From Pseudomonas putida (lineage in GTDB: Bacteria; Pseudomonadota; Gammaproteobacteria; Pseudomonadales; Pseudomonadaceae), in contig NZ_CP113097.1 of NCBI RefSeq assembly GCF_026625125.1, positions 2,728,001 through 2,792,000 on the forward strand: a stretch of DNA of 64,000 nucleotides. Reading direction: 5' to 3'. The notes beneath the pieces are model-generated. The model ran no database searches. It was not told the DNA's origin and saw only the letters and a list, made by a program, of their open reading frames with translations. This document shows, piece after piece, positions 8,982 through 16,771 of this stretch (positions are counted from its first letter, which is position 1; each line of letters opens with the position of its first letter). The position numbers were made by a program, and so were the translations under genes.

Positions 8982-9473
8982 ATGAATGAATACATTGTTT
9001 CCAGGTTGGGTGCTGATGTTATTAACCTTAAAGATGCGTTCTGTGAAACTGAAATTGCAAATGAGCTGTTTGCTGAAGGCCTATTAGTCTTGGTTTGGGG
9101 GATGACGCCGTCGCACTACTATCTGTATGGCTTAAACGAGGCTGGAGATGCCGCTTATATTCCAAGGCTTATCAATCCGCAGTTCCATGGCAGCTATAGA
9201 TTGCGTCGTGAAATTCAAAATCCGAGCGTTGTGCCAGGCGAGTTTTTGCTGAATTGGCCAGAATGCCTTAGCAAGAGCTTTCCAAAAATCAAAATAGGTG
9301 GCGAAGGGGAGCTATTAAAGGTCCATATCAGTGTTATGGGTTTTTACGTTCCAAATGTCGGTGTTGGACCGCCCCTATCGGTAATCATAGCTAGCAGAGA
9401 GGACAGTGAGCCTGTTATTGATCCCTTGCTAATGGTAGATATTGAGGCGGTAGAGCCTAAATTATGTTTTTGA
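8982..9473 (+). CDS. Putative second immunity-type protein
   Basis: 163 residues from ATG 8982; the same frame is open upstream to an ATG at 8940 that overlaps the previous gene by 32 bases. The upstream signal for 8982 is poor (GGATAAG, 4 bases away), and 8940 has none, so the true start is uncertain. Sequence MNEYIVSRLGADVINLKDAF…, AT-rich codons, soluble, no recognised family. It may be an independent immunity gene or the C-terminal half of the preceding one. About 180 bases of AT-rich noncoding sequence follow, up to the next Rhs fragment. Confidence 0.5.
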   Translation: MNEYIVSRLGADVINLKDAFCETEIANELFAEGLLVLVWGMTPSHYYLYGLNEAGDAAYIPRLINPQFHGSYRLRREIQNPSVVPGEFLLNWPECLSKSFPKIKIGGEGELLKVHISVMGFYVPNVGVGPPLSVIIASREDSEPVIDPLLMVDIEAVEPKLCF

Positions 9474-9653
9474 TATTTTAATATTGTTTTTGTGGTTTGT
9501 GCAATTGTATGCAGTAAGTTTACTGCATGGCTTATTTTGATTGTTTGATTTAACGTGGGTGTTTTCTCTACGTTGGTGCAGTGAGTTGTCGGATCTTTAA
9601 CATTGCTGGGGTGGAACCGGATGCCAACGTTGTCTCATTCGCTTCCAAATTAG

Positions 9654-10766
9654 GAGAGCTACTTCTACCTCACCGACAACCAGGGCCGCGAAGTGCCATT
9701 CGTGACCCTGCAGCCGGGCGAGCGCATCTACAACCCGCACGAGCAGGTGTACCTAGTGTGCACCGAGGGCGGCCACTACATTCTGCAGACGCTGGGCAAC
9801 CTGTTCTTCTACTTCGGCGAAGTACCAGACACCGACACCGACGTGCCGCTGCAGCGCATCGAAAACGCCCTCGGCCAATTCCTGCACTTCACCCGCACTG
9901 AGGATGGCAGGCTGACCGATATCAGTGCCACCGGTGGCACCCGCGTGCACCTGCATTACGACAACCCGCTGGGCCGGCTGACCGACATCAAGCGGGTAGT
10001 GAATAACGAAGCGGTCGAAACCCTGGCTCAATACCGCTACGACGAACACGGCCAGCTCAGCACGGTGATCAACCGCAACCGCAACCGCAACCGCAAAGGC
10101 GACGCCGTGCGCAGCCGCAGCTACGTCGACGGGGTAATTGCAAGCCACAGCAATGCTCTGGGCCTGACCTGCCATTACCGCTAGGAAACCCTCGATGGCC
10201 AGTCGCGCGTGGTCGAGCACTGGACATTGAGCAGAATCTGCGTTTTCAAGGTCAGTATCATGATGGCGAAACGGACCTACATTACAATACCTTTAGATAT
10301 TATGATTCCCAAAATGGCCGTAACATTAGCCAAGATCCCATCGGTTTGTTTGGCGGTAATAATCTTTATCAGTATGCGCTGAACCCAAATTCTTGGATAG
10401 ACGCCCTGGGGTTGGCGTGTGATAAATGGGATGTAAATGCTCATCAAGCAAACAAAAGTGCAGTAAAAGGTAAAAACTTAGGATTTGGATTCACATCATG
10501 TTGGGCAGAAAAACTTGATGTGAGACCTTGTTGAGGGCTACGATCCTGCAAGAGGGCCTGCTATGCTGGTTCCGCGAGTAGGGCATACTGTTTCTAAAGA
10601 GGGTGTAGGCATTGTCTCTTGAAGCAATATAAATCCTAGGACGGGACTTCCTTTTGTTAATGCTCGTGATGTGGTTGCGCGTGATATCAGAGAGCTTAGG
10701 CGTGTTTATCCAGACGTGCCAAATGAAAAGCTGCAAGAACTGATAGCTCTAAATGAGGCTATGTAA
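9654..10766 (+). pseudogene. Rhs core fragment with degraded C-terminal toxin
   Basis: Core homology starts at 9654 (ESYFYLTDNQGREVPF), an earlier part of the core than in the other copies. It runs through ENALGQFLHF to CHYR, where TAG at 10182-10184 replaces the Trp codon before ETLDGQS. The core then jumps at about 10220-10226, by a large deletion, to IEQNLRFQGQYHDGE and WIDALGL. The toxin tail begins ACDKWDVNAHQANKSAVKG, shifts frame near 10500, and continues as EGYDPARGPAMLVPRVGHT…NARDVVARDIRELRRVYPD to TAA 10764-10766, with one in-frame TGA (10618-10620). A four-copy AACCGC expansion sits at about 10071-10094. The ending matches a tail type I have seen on other Rhs toxins but cannot name. 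Confidence 0.7.
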
Positions 10767-10795
10767 CCAGAAGTGCGAAAATAGAGGAGTGTGCC

Positions 10796-11143
10796 ATGAG
10801 TGATAAACTATTCGTTGAAGCTGTTTTTTCTGAGCTGTACGGCAAAAACCTTTCGCAATACAAGGATTCGCTTACTAAGCCTGTTAATGGAGATAAGGAC
10901 TCCTATGCGCGGGCTCGTAATGCTCTAGCATCATTGAGTGAAACTCAAAAGCTCGATGTTTTTGATTTTTTGAAGGTTGTTATTGCGGATAGTGCTTCTG
11001 TGATTCTTGGTACGTTGGATGGGGTTCATTTTCCGGATAATCTTGAGGGTGAATTTGTGTTAAGTGTGGATGGCAATGAGATTCAAGGTAATTTGCAAGA
11101 TATATTCATTGACAAGGTCCAGGAAGAAGGTGTTTATGATTAA
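10796..11143 (+). CDS. Putative immunity protein after the dead toxin
   Basis: 115 residues from ATG 10796 with GAGGAG at 10782-10787 as ribosome binding site, 29 bases after the ancestral toxin stop. Sequence MSDKLFVEAVFSELYGKNL…, acidic, with a short beta-rich C-terminus (GEFVLSVDGNEIQGNLQD). No family recognised. The gene is intact although its toxin partner is not, a pattern repeated through the array. Confidence 0.6.
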   Translation: MSDKLFVEAVFSELYGKNLSQYKDSLTKPVNGDKDSYARARNALASLSETQKLDVFDFLKVVIADSASVILGTLDGVHFPDNLEGEFVLSVDGNEIQGNLQDIFIDKVQEEGVYD

Positions 11144-11220
11144 CTCTTAAATGCACTTCGCCCCAGAAGTCTGCCATCCTGTTGTGGTGTCATAAAGCTT
11201 TGAACTTAAAAATACAATTA

Positions 11221-11252
11221 AAAATGGCTGAGGCGTAAGCTTCAGTCATTTT
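11221..11252. terminator. Hairpin ahead of an Rhs core fragment
   Basis: AAAATGGCTGAGGC (11221-11234), loop GTAA, GCTTCAGTCATTTT (11239-11252). All 14 positions pair if two G-T pairs are allowed, and the right arm ends in TTTT, so this is a good Rho-independent terminator for the immunity gene ending at 11143. It shares the CTGAGGC/GCCTCAG core with the hairpin at 1072-1097. Confidence 0.65.
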
Positions 11253-11279
11253 AGCTATATGGTAATCGTAACGTATGTG

Positions 11280-12215
11280 GTTCGGCGCAGTGCCCGACAC
11301 CGAGGTCCCGCTGCAGCGCATCGAAAACGCCCTTGGCCACTTCCTGCGCTTCACCCGCACCGAACAAGGCAAGCTGACCGACATCAGCACCACCGGCGGC
11401 ACCCGCGTGCACTTGCACTACGACAACCCATTGGGTCGACTCACCGACATCAAACGCGTGGTCGACATTCAGGCTGTCGAAACGCTGACCCAGTACCGCT
11501 ACGACGAACACGGTCAGCTCAGTGCCGTGGTCAACCGCAACGGCGACACCGTGCGCAGCTTCAGCTATGACGAGCGCCAGCACCTGGTGGCGGTGACCGA
11601 TGCGCTGAGCCAGACCATCACGCTGAAACGCAAAGCGGACGGGGAGGTGGTAAAGATCGACCATCCGGACGGCACGGCAGAGACGTTTACCTACAACGTC
11701 TACGGCCAGGTGCTGACCCATACCGATGGCAAGGGCCAGACCACGCGTTTGCTGCGCACCGCCCGAGGATCCTGCTGGATTATCACCTAGCAAGCTTCTT
11801 GCTGCTGCCATGGCAAAGGCTGGAAAAACAGTTCCCTCTGTGACATGCCGCCCGCCATTTAATTCCTATTAATGTGGTAAATAAGTCTAATCTCATTCAA
11901 GAGGCAATGAAGCGAGGTATATATAATCCAAATGGCGCTAGCAACGGATCACCACTCCCTACCACATCTGCGGAATCCCTAGCCTCAGGTAAACCGCTGC
12001 ATAGTGGTGGCCATTTGGGTTCTTACTATGACGCAGCTAGGAACCGCTTATTGATAGCGGAGCAGAAGATTGGCAATGTGGCTACTGCATCTGATAAGAC
12101 TCTTCTTAAAAAGATCGGCGCTGTCGAACGCAGTATGATGATGAGTCTTGGTTCAGATACCTTGCGCTTACAAAATACGGACCCTAGGCCGAAAGGCACC
12201 AGGTGGACATGTTAG
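11280..12215 (+). pseudogene. Rhs core fragment fused to dead AHH nuclease
   Basis: Core homology begins at about 11280 (GAVPDTEVPLQRIENALGHF) and ends at LLRTARG (11768). A deletion joins it out of frame to DPAGLSPSKLLAAAMAKAGKTVPS. A second frameshift near 11840 and a TGA at 11841-11843 precede HAARHLIPINVVNKSNLIQEAM. The last part is open from 11874: GIYNPNGASNGSPLP…LHSGGHLGSYYDA. The ordered motifs A-x-HL.P, GI..N.ASNG..LP and H..H...Y are those of the AHH nuclease family. The first His of the AHH triad reads Arg (CGC). The toxin is therefore dead by deletion, frameshift, stop and active-site change. It ends at TAG/TTAG near 12215, ten bases before the immunity gene. Confidence 0.7.
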
Positions 12216-12225
12216 GAGAAAAATC

Positions 12226-12810
12226 ATGAAATATTTCACAATGTCGCATGAGTTGGTTGAGGGTGGATATACGGATGGCGATGTTTTATTCTCTCCAGGG
12301 CTCGAAGATTACTATCAAGTAGGAAAATCCCTTCCGTTAGACGGTATATCAATTACCGTAGTGTTGGATAAAAAAGTCCGCAGTCTGAAATCTGATTTTT
12401 TCTTAACAGCATGCGGTGCGTTTATTGGGTCGAAAGAGTTAAGGGTTGTATGTGAGGAGTTGGGTTCAGATGCCAGGTTCGTAAAAGCTGAGGTGAAATA
12501 TTTTGGCGGAAAGTCTGTAGAAAAGGATTACTTTTTGATTCATTTAGATGCGAAGATCAAATGCTTCGATTATGAGCAATCAGATTATTCTGGTAAGAAC
12601 ATGGTTTTAAGAAGATTGCAGTCAGGGGAGTTGGATGCTGAGTACTTGGCCCGAGGTGTAACAAAGCTGTGTATTGATGAATCAAAAGCAGATGGTTCTC
12701 ATTTTTTATTTTTGGGTGACGTGGCTTGGATTGATCCGATAGTGTCGGAAGTTTTTGTTAGTAAGGTTGAAGACAAAAAGCTCGCGACAAGGTTCATTGC
12801 TCTCGGCTGA
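12226..12810 (+). CDS. Imm11-like immunity protein for AHH toxin
   Basis: 194 residues from ATG 12226, preceded by AGGAGA (12214-12219); the frame is open upstream but this start has the only good signal. The sequence has the layout of the Imm11 (DUF1629) group: YFTMSHELVEGG near the start, a central strand-rich part, IKCFDYEQS, and a C-terminal ….FVSKVEDKKLATRFIAL. Imm11 proteins are commonly encoded after AHH nucleases, which matches the dead AHH toxin directly upstream. The gene itself is intact. Confidence 0.6.
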   Translation: MKYFTMSHELVEGGYTDGDVLFSPGLEDYYQVGKSLPLDGISITVVLDKKVRSLKSDFFLTACGAFIGSKELRVVCEELGSDARFVKAEVKYFGGKSVEKDYFLIHLDAKIKCFDYEQSDYSGKNMVLRRLQSGELDAEYLARGVTKLCIDESKADGSHFLFLGDVAWIDPIVSEVFVSKVEDKKLATRFIALG

Positions 12811-12819
12811 GTGGTCGGT

Positions 12820-12977
12820 TTCGCGGGTGTCACCATGCGTTGATGTGCTAAGTGTCGTAGAGTGGGGTTCGTCGAAGTTTGTGCATCGGAGATAGGCTTG
12901 ATCACAAAGCCTATCAAAAAATATATCACCCTGGTTGCACGGGTGGTCGTAATAAATGGGGCGGAGGTACCGCCTGA
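12820..12977 (+). pseudogene. Stub of a WHH nuclease C-terminus
   Basis: One frame (12861-12977) reads RRSLCIGDRLDHKAYQKIYHPG and GGRNKWGGGTA before TGA 12975-12977. It aligns with RLSLVDRMDHKANHGLCHP…GGRDIWGG of the toxin ending at 6428. CACCAT at 12829-12834 may be the remains of the WHH motif in another frame. No Rhs core precedes it. All that survives is the last ~40 codons of a toxin of the same type, in front of a paralogous immunity gene. Confidence 0.55.
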
Positions 12978-12993
12978 AGATGATGGAGATATG

Positions 12994-13299
12994 ATGAAAA
13001 CATATAATGGGTTTGCCGCACTCCTGAAGGACGTCAATCAGCTTCCAATCACTGGGTGGATTTTTATTGATCGAGGTATTGATGTCGGGTCCGAGGCTTC
13101 GATTGCTGAAGCTAATTACCACCTCGCCGAAGCTGAGCTCGAAGAGATTGATTTCGAGAAAACCAAGAAGACTTTCGTTGAGTGTCCAACCTTTGTGGAT
13201 ATTGTTTCAATTCTTGATAAAAGACCGACTCGCCAACACTTGGGTGACTACATCGCTGGCGTGATTCATTATCGAGAAAATGACGATTTCCTTGACTGA
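12994..13299 (+). CDS. DUF7716-like immunity protein, second paralogue
   Basis: 101 residues. ATG codons at 12991 and 12994 are both possible; GGAG at 12985-12988 is better spaced for 12994. The frame is open upstream to 12862, but that part overlaps the WHH toxin stub and is not counted. The C-terminus FVDIVSILDKR…HLGDYIAGVIHYRENDDFLD matches the immunity protein at 6491-6826. Intact while its toxin is almost entirely deleted. Confidence 0.6.
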   Translation: MKTYNGFAALLKDVNQLPITGWIFIDRGIDVGSEASIAEANYHLAEAELEEIDFEKTKKTFVECPTFVDIVSILDKRPTRQHLGDYIAGVIHYRENDDFLD

Positions 13300-13441
13300 G
13301 TTTCAGGCATTTTAGCTGGCGCTGCATCAGGCTTGTTCTTTGGCGTGTGTGCTTGCTGGTTGGTGCGGTTAACCAAACTGGTGGTAGATAGGGGGGTGCC
13401 TAAGTTATTGAACTGTTCCTATAATGCTCTTTAACAAAGGA

Positions 13442-13561
13442 ATGGATATTTATGGAGCTGATGATTCCTCATTTTTTCAAAACCACTATGGGTGGAATCA
13501 AATCGTTGTCGCTCTGGGCTGCCGAGAATTATCGTTCCTGCCGGTGCGCGATAAAGTTTAA
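13442..13561 (+). pseudogene. Possible 5' fragment of a truncated gene
   Basis: A 39-codon frame (MDIYGADDSSFFQNHYGWNQ…) starts at ATG 13442 with AAAGGA just upstream and stops at TAA 13559-13561, 30 bases before an Rhs fragment begins. The opening looks like the N-terminus of a larger protein, cut short by the recombination that brought in the Rhs fragment. Weak evidence. Confidence 0.22.
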
Positions 13562-13591
13562 GGCTTTGTACGAGAAGGAATCTCACAAACC

Positions 13592-13889
13592 GGTTACGGC
13601 GAGAATTGCGAACAGCCCCAACGCGAAACGCTGTTCGAACGCGACCCAGTTGGCCGCTTGTTGACCAAGCTCAACCACGATGCGCGACAAGACTATGCCT
13701 ATGCCTATGCCTATGACGATGTTGACGGGTTGCTGAGCATCCAGCGTCAACCCAGCGGAATCGGCAAACAACCCGGCATCACCGAATAATAGCTGGAATA
13801 CGCCTATGACCTGCTGGGGCGACTGACCCATGAAATCACCCCTCAAGGCGTGCTCGGCTACGAATACGACCCGCTGAGCAACCTGACCC
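13592..13889 (+). pseudogene. Isolated internal Rhs core fragment
   Basis: About 300 bases corresponding to GYGENGEQP…LGYEYDPLSNLT of the core, with no toxin attached. It carries a triple TATGCC run (YAYAYAYDDVDG) at about 13694-13713 where other copies have one unit. A TAA-TAG pair near 13787-13792 sits where EEK is expected. It ends in unrelated RQLTQDESGRWRKF and TAA. The following ~230 bases up to the next gene show nothing recognisable. Confidence 0.7.
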
Positions 13890-14125
13890 TACGTCAGCTG
13901 ACCCAAGACGAGTCTGGCCGATGGCGCAAGTTTTAAGTGGTTTCCATTCGAGGCATGATAGGGTATTGCAAAAGTGTCCTAATCAGTGGGATAAGACTTG
14001 GGTAGCCGGGGGCGAACTAAGGCTCCTCTATAGTAGCGCGCCTCCGAGTATGAGCCGTAGACCATTAAATACTTAAAAGAAATCTTATTGGAAACTGCCA
14101 GCATTGAACTTTTGAGAGGGTTGGT

Positions 14126-14596
14126 ATGAGCTATATTGATGTGCTTGACTCAGAGATTAATTTAAGTGGTGAGGAACCTGCGTTTGCAGGTGGCGCAACA
14201 GAAGAAGTCATCCTCGCTTTCGAGAAGGCGCTAAGTGTTAAATTTCCCGACTCGTATAAAGAATTTCTTAGGAAATATGGTGCTTTGTCATTTGCAGGCG
14301 ATACTTATTACGGGATTACTAAGAATGGCGTGGACGCAGTATCCATCCCCAGCGTGGCCTTTGCTACTAAAAGCGCTAGAGCAGCTGGAGAGGCCGACGA
14401 TTCGATGATCGTCGTTAAGGCTTCAGGATATGGGCCGATTTATTCAATCGATACCTCTATAACTGGGGCCGCTGGAAAGCCTGCGGTGGTAGAGACAGAG
14501 CTTTCGTTTAAACGGAAAAAAGATAAAAAAGTTATTTCTCAAGACTTTCAAGAATTTTTTACTGATATGGTAAGGCAGGCAATAAAGCAGCTATAG
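14126..14596 (+). CDS. SMI1/KNR4 (SUKH) family immunity protein
   Basis: 156 residues from ATG 14126 with GAGAGGG at 14112-14118. The N-terminal third has the SUKH pattern: EEVILAFEKALSVKFPDSYKEFLRKYGAL followed by FAGDTYYGI. SUKH proteins are general immunity proteins against many nuclease and other polymorphic toxins. There is no toxin in front of it: only the bare core fragment ending at 13889. It is therefore an orphan immunity gene whose toxin has been lost. Family call is confident, toxin partner unknown. Confidence 0.75.
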   Translation: MSYIDVLDSEINLSGEEPAFAGGATEEVILAFEKALSVKFPDSYKEFLRKYGALSFAGDTYYGITKNGVDAVSIPSVAFATKSARAAGEADDSMIVVKASGYGPIYSIDTSITGAAGKPAVVETELSFKRKKDKKVISQDFQEFFTDMVRQAIKQL

Positions 14597-14662
14597 TCGG
14601 CCAGTGGTCAAGCCATGATTGATTTTCGGCTTGGATGATGAGCATAAAATCTATGCTTTGTC

Positions 14663-16077
14663 ATGGATTTCGGTGCGTTCGGCAACATCATTGGCTTTAC
14701 CTTGCCTGACGGTAATCGCCTGCGCTCAAGCATCCGCCAGGATGCCAACAGCCAGCAAGTTTGCGACGAGTACCACAAGGCCATCCGCCTGACTGCGTTG
14801 GTCAACGAAAACAGCATGCCGTACCGCTTTGCCTACGATGCGGCACCCAACCTCCACCGGCAAGCAATGGGCATCACCGAAGAAAAGCTGGAATACGCCT
14901 ACAACCCGGTTCACCGTCGCTACCAGTACGACACGGTGGACGAATTGGTGCGCACGCTGGACAAGCTACGCGGCGAGATCAAGTACGAACACGATGCCAA
15001 CGGCCAGTTGCACAGCCGCGATACCGGCTCATTGGTGGGCAGCGAAGAGTTCCGCTACGACCCGGCGGCCAACCGCCTGGACTTCAATGCGCGTCAGTTT
15101 GAGAAGGTCCAAGACAACCGCATCAAGCGTTGGCGTGATTAGAAGTACCGCTACGACCCGTGGGGCAACCTGATCGAGAAGCGCTCGGGGCACAGCAGGC
15201 TGCAGAGCTTTAGTTATGACTGTGAAAACCGGCTGGTTCGGGCGGCGACGCTGGTCAATGGCAAGCACCGGCACGTATCGCTATGACAGTCTGGGACGGC
15301 GGATTGCCAAAACCGCTGAAATCGAATGTGCGACGGAGCAGAAGCACGTCCTCTGGCAAGGATTGCGGATGCTGCGCGAGGAGACGCCCGGGCAGAGCAT
15401 CCTCTATTTCTACGAGCCAGGTAGCTATGCGCCGTTAGCGCGGGTTCACCAGGCGGAAGGGGAGGAGCAGAAGGACTAATACTTCCACACTGACCAGATT
15501 GGTACGCCGCTGGAGCTGACGGATAGCGAAGGCCAAATTGTCTGGCAGGCGACATATCGGTGTTGGGGCGCGGTTGACCAGCTGACGGTTAATGAAATCG
15601 AGCAGAATCTGAGGTTCCAAGGCCAGTATTTTGATACCGAAACAGAACTGTACTACAACACTTTCTAATATACGATCCAGAAGTAGGTAGATTTACTACT
15701 CAGGATCCAATTGGGAAAAATGGAGGACTCAAACTTTACCGATATGCACCAAATCCATCATCGTGGATCGATCCATGAACTGGGTATTACACTTGATTCC
15801 CCATCATGGTTTCTCAATGAGATTGAAGGCTCTGATAAATTGCAACAGGTGTTTCATGACGCGATTAGAAAAGAAGGAGTACCTTTCAACAGGAAGTTTG
15901 AGGGAACTACTGAGGACCTAGTTAAGAAGCTGGATAAGGCATATGAGGGTATCCCTCAAAAACACTCAAAATCCCACGTTCTGGTGAAGTTATTGCGAAA
16001 AACGTAACAATCGGTGAGGCTCTTACCAAGTCCATGGGTAAGGCTTCGAGTAGTAATTCTGCAGGAGGGTGTAGTTA
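14663..16077 (+). pseudogene. Rhs core fragment with unassigned toxin tail, multiply broken
   Basis: Core homology from DFGAFGNIIGFTLPDG, with an internal in-frame deletion joining AYDA to HRQAMGITEEKLEYAYNPVHRR. TAG at 15140-15142 replaces the Gln codon of DQEYRYD. Further frameshifts follow near 15263 (LVNGK), a TAA at 15477-15479 (KVYYF becomes KD-stop), and a small deletion at about 15666 in the FRYYD motif. After WIDP a TGA intervenes. The tail then reads ELGITLDSPSWFLNEIEGSDKLQQVF…EGTTEDLVKKLDKAYEG, shifts frame near 15985, and ends GEVIAKNVTIGEALTKSMG…GGCS at TAG 16075-16077. The next gene's GTG follows immediately. Toxin family not recognised. Confidence 0.65.
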
Positions 16078-16650
16078 GTGAAAACAAAAGCTAACATTCA
16101 ATTGTTTTCCCCAGGCATTGTGTTGTTTGATCCGCTGGTGTTGTCAAGTTTCTTGCAGCATAATGGTGTTGCGGATTCAAACGTGTTCGAGCAATTTATT
16201 CAGGATGAAAATTTGGGTAGGGCTGCTATTGAAAACGGCGTGATTTGTCCAATGTATCAAATCTCAGAGCAGGATTACTCAGTTTTCATTGAGAACGGAA
16301 ATGATGCTAAGTATGAACTGCCGGTGCCAAAATTTTCTTACTCTGATTTTCCGCTCAAGATTAAATCAGGTATTATGATTGCGTCTGATTTGAATGCTCT
16401 TTTGGATTGGGATGATGACTTTTTCTTGAGTTACAAGAAGAGGTACGACTCCCGGCTTTCGAGTAATGATTTTCTTGAAATCGAATCAGGCCTTTACAAT
16501 TTGACAATTAATGGGTACGTGGGACTTCGGAGTCGTTCCGCCAACTGCGGCTATGGTTTGATTTTTCAAGCTGTGGACTGCTTGCCCGCTGTTTCCAAGG
16601 ATACTTTTGCAGACGACTTGGATTTTGAGTTGGCCGGTTACCAGCAATGA
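16078..16650 (+). CDS. Putative immunity protein with GTG start
   Basis: 190 residues from GTG 16078, directly abutting the reconstructed toxin stop and preceded by AGGAGGG (16063-16069), a strong ribosome binding site. Sequence MKTKANIQLFSPGIVLFDP…, soluble, AT-rich, no recognised family. Intact although its toxin carries several disabling changes. Role inferred from position. Confidence 0.6.
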   Translation: MKTKANIQLFSPGIVLFDPLVLSSFLQHNGVADSNVFEQFIQDENLGRAAIENGVICPMYQISEQDYSVFIENGNDAKYELPVPKFSYSDFPLKIKSGIMIASDLNALLDWDDDFFLSYKKRYDSRLSSNDFLEIESGLYNLTINGYVGLRSRSANCGYGLIFQAVDCLPAVSKDTFADDLDFELAGYQQ

Positions 16651-16771
16651 TCGCAGAGTGGTGGAACCGGTAGCGCATCTGGCCATGGACGACCTGGCCG
16701 TTAACCATGTACTCAACCAGCGTCGGCAGGTAAATGGGCATCGCCGATACGGTAATGACCCGCAGGGCTGA

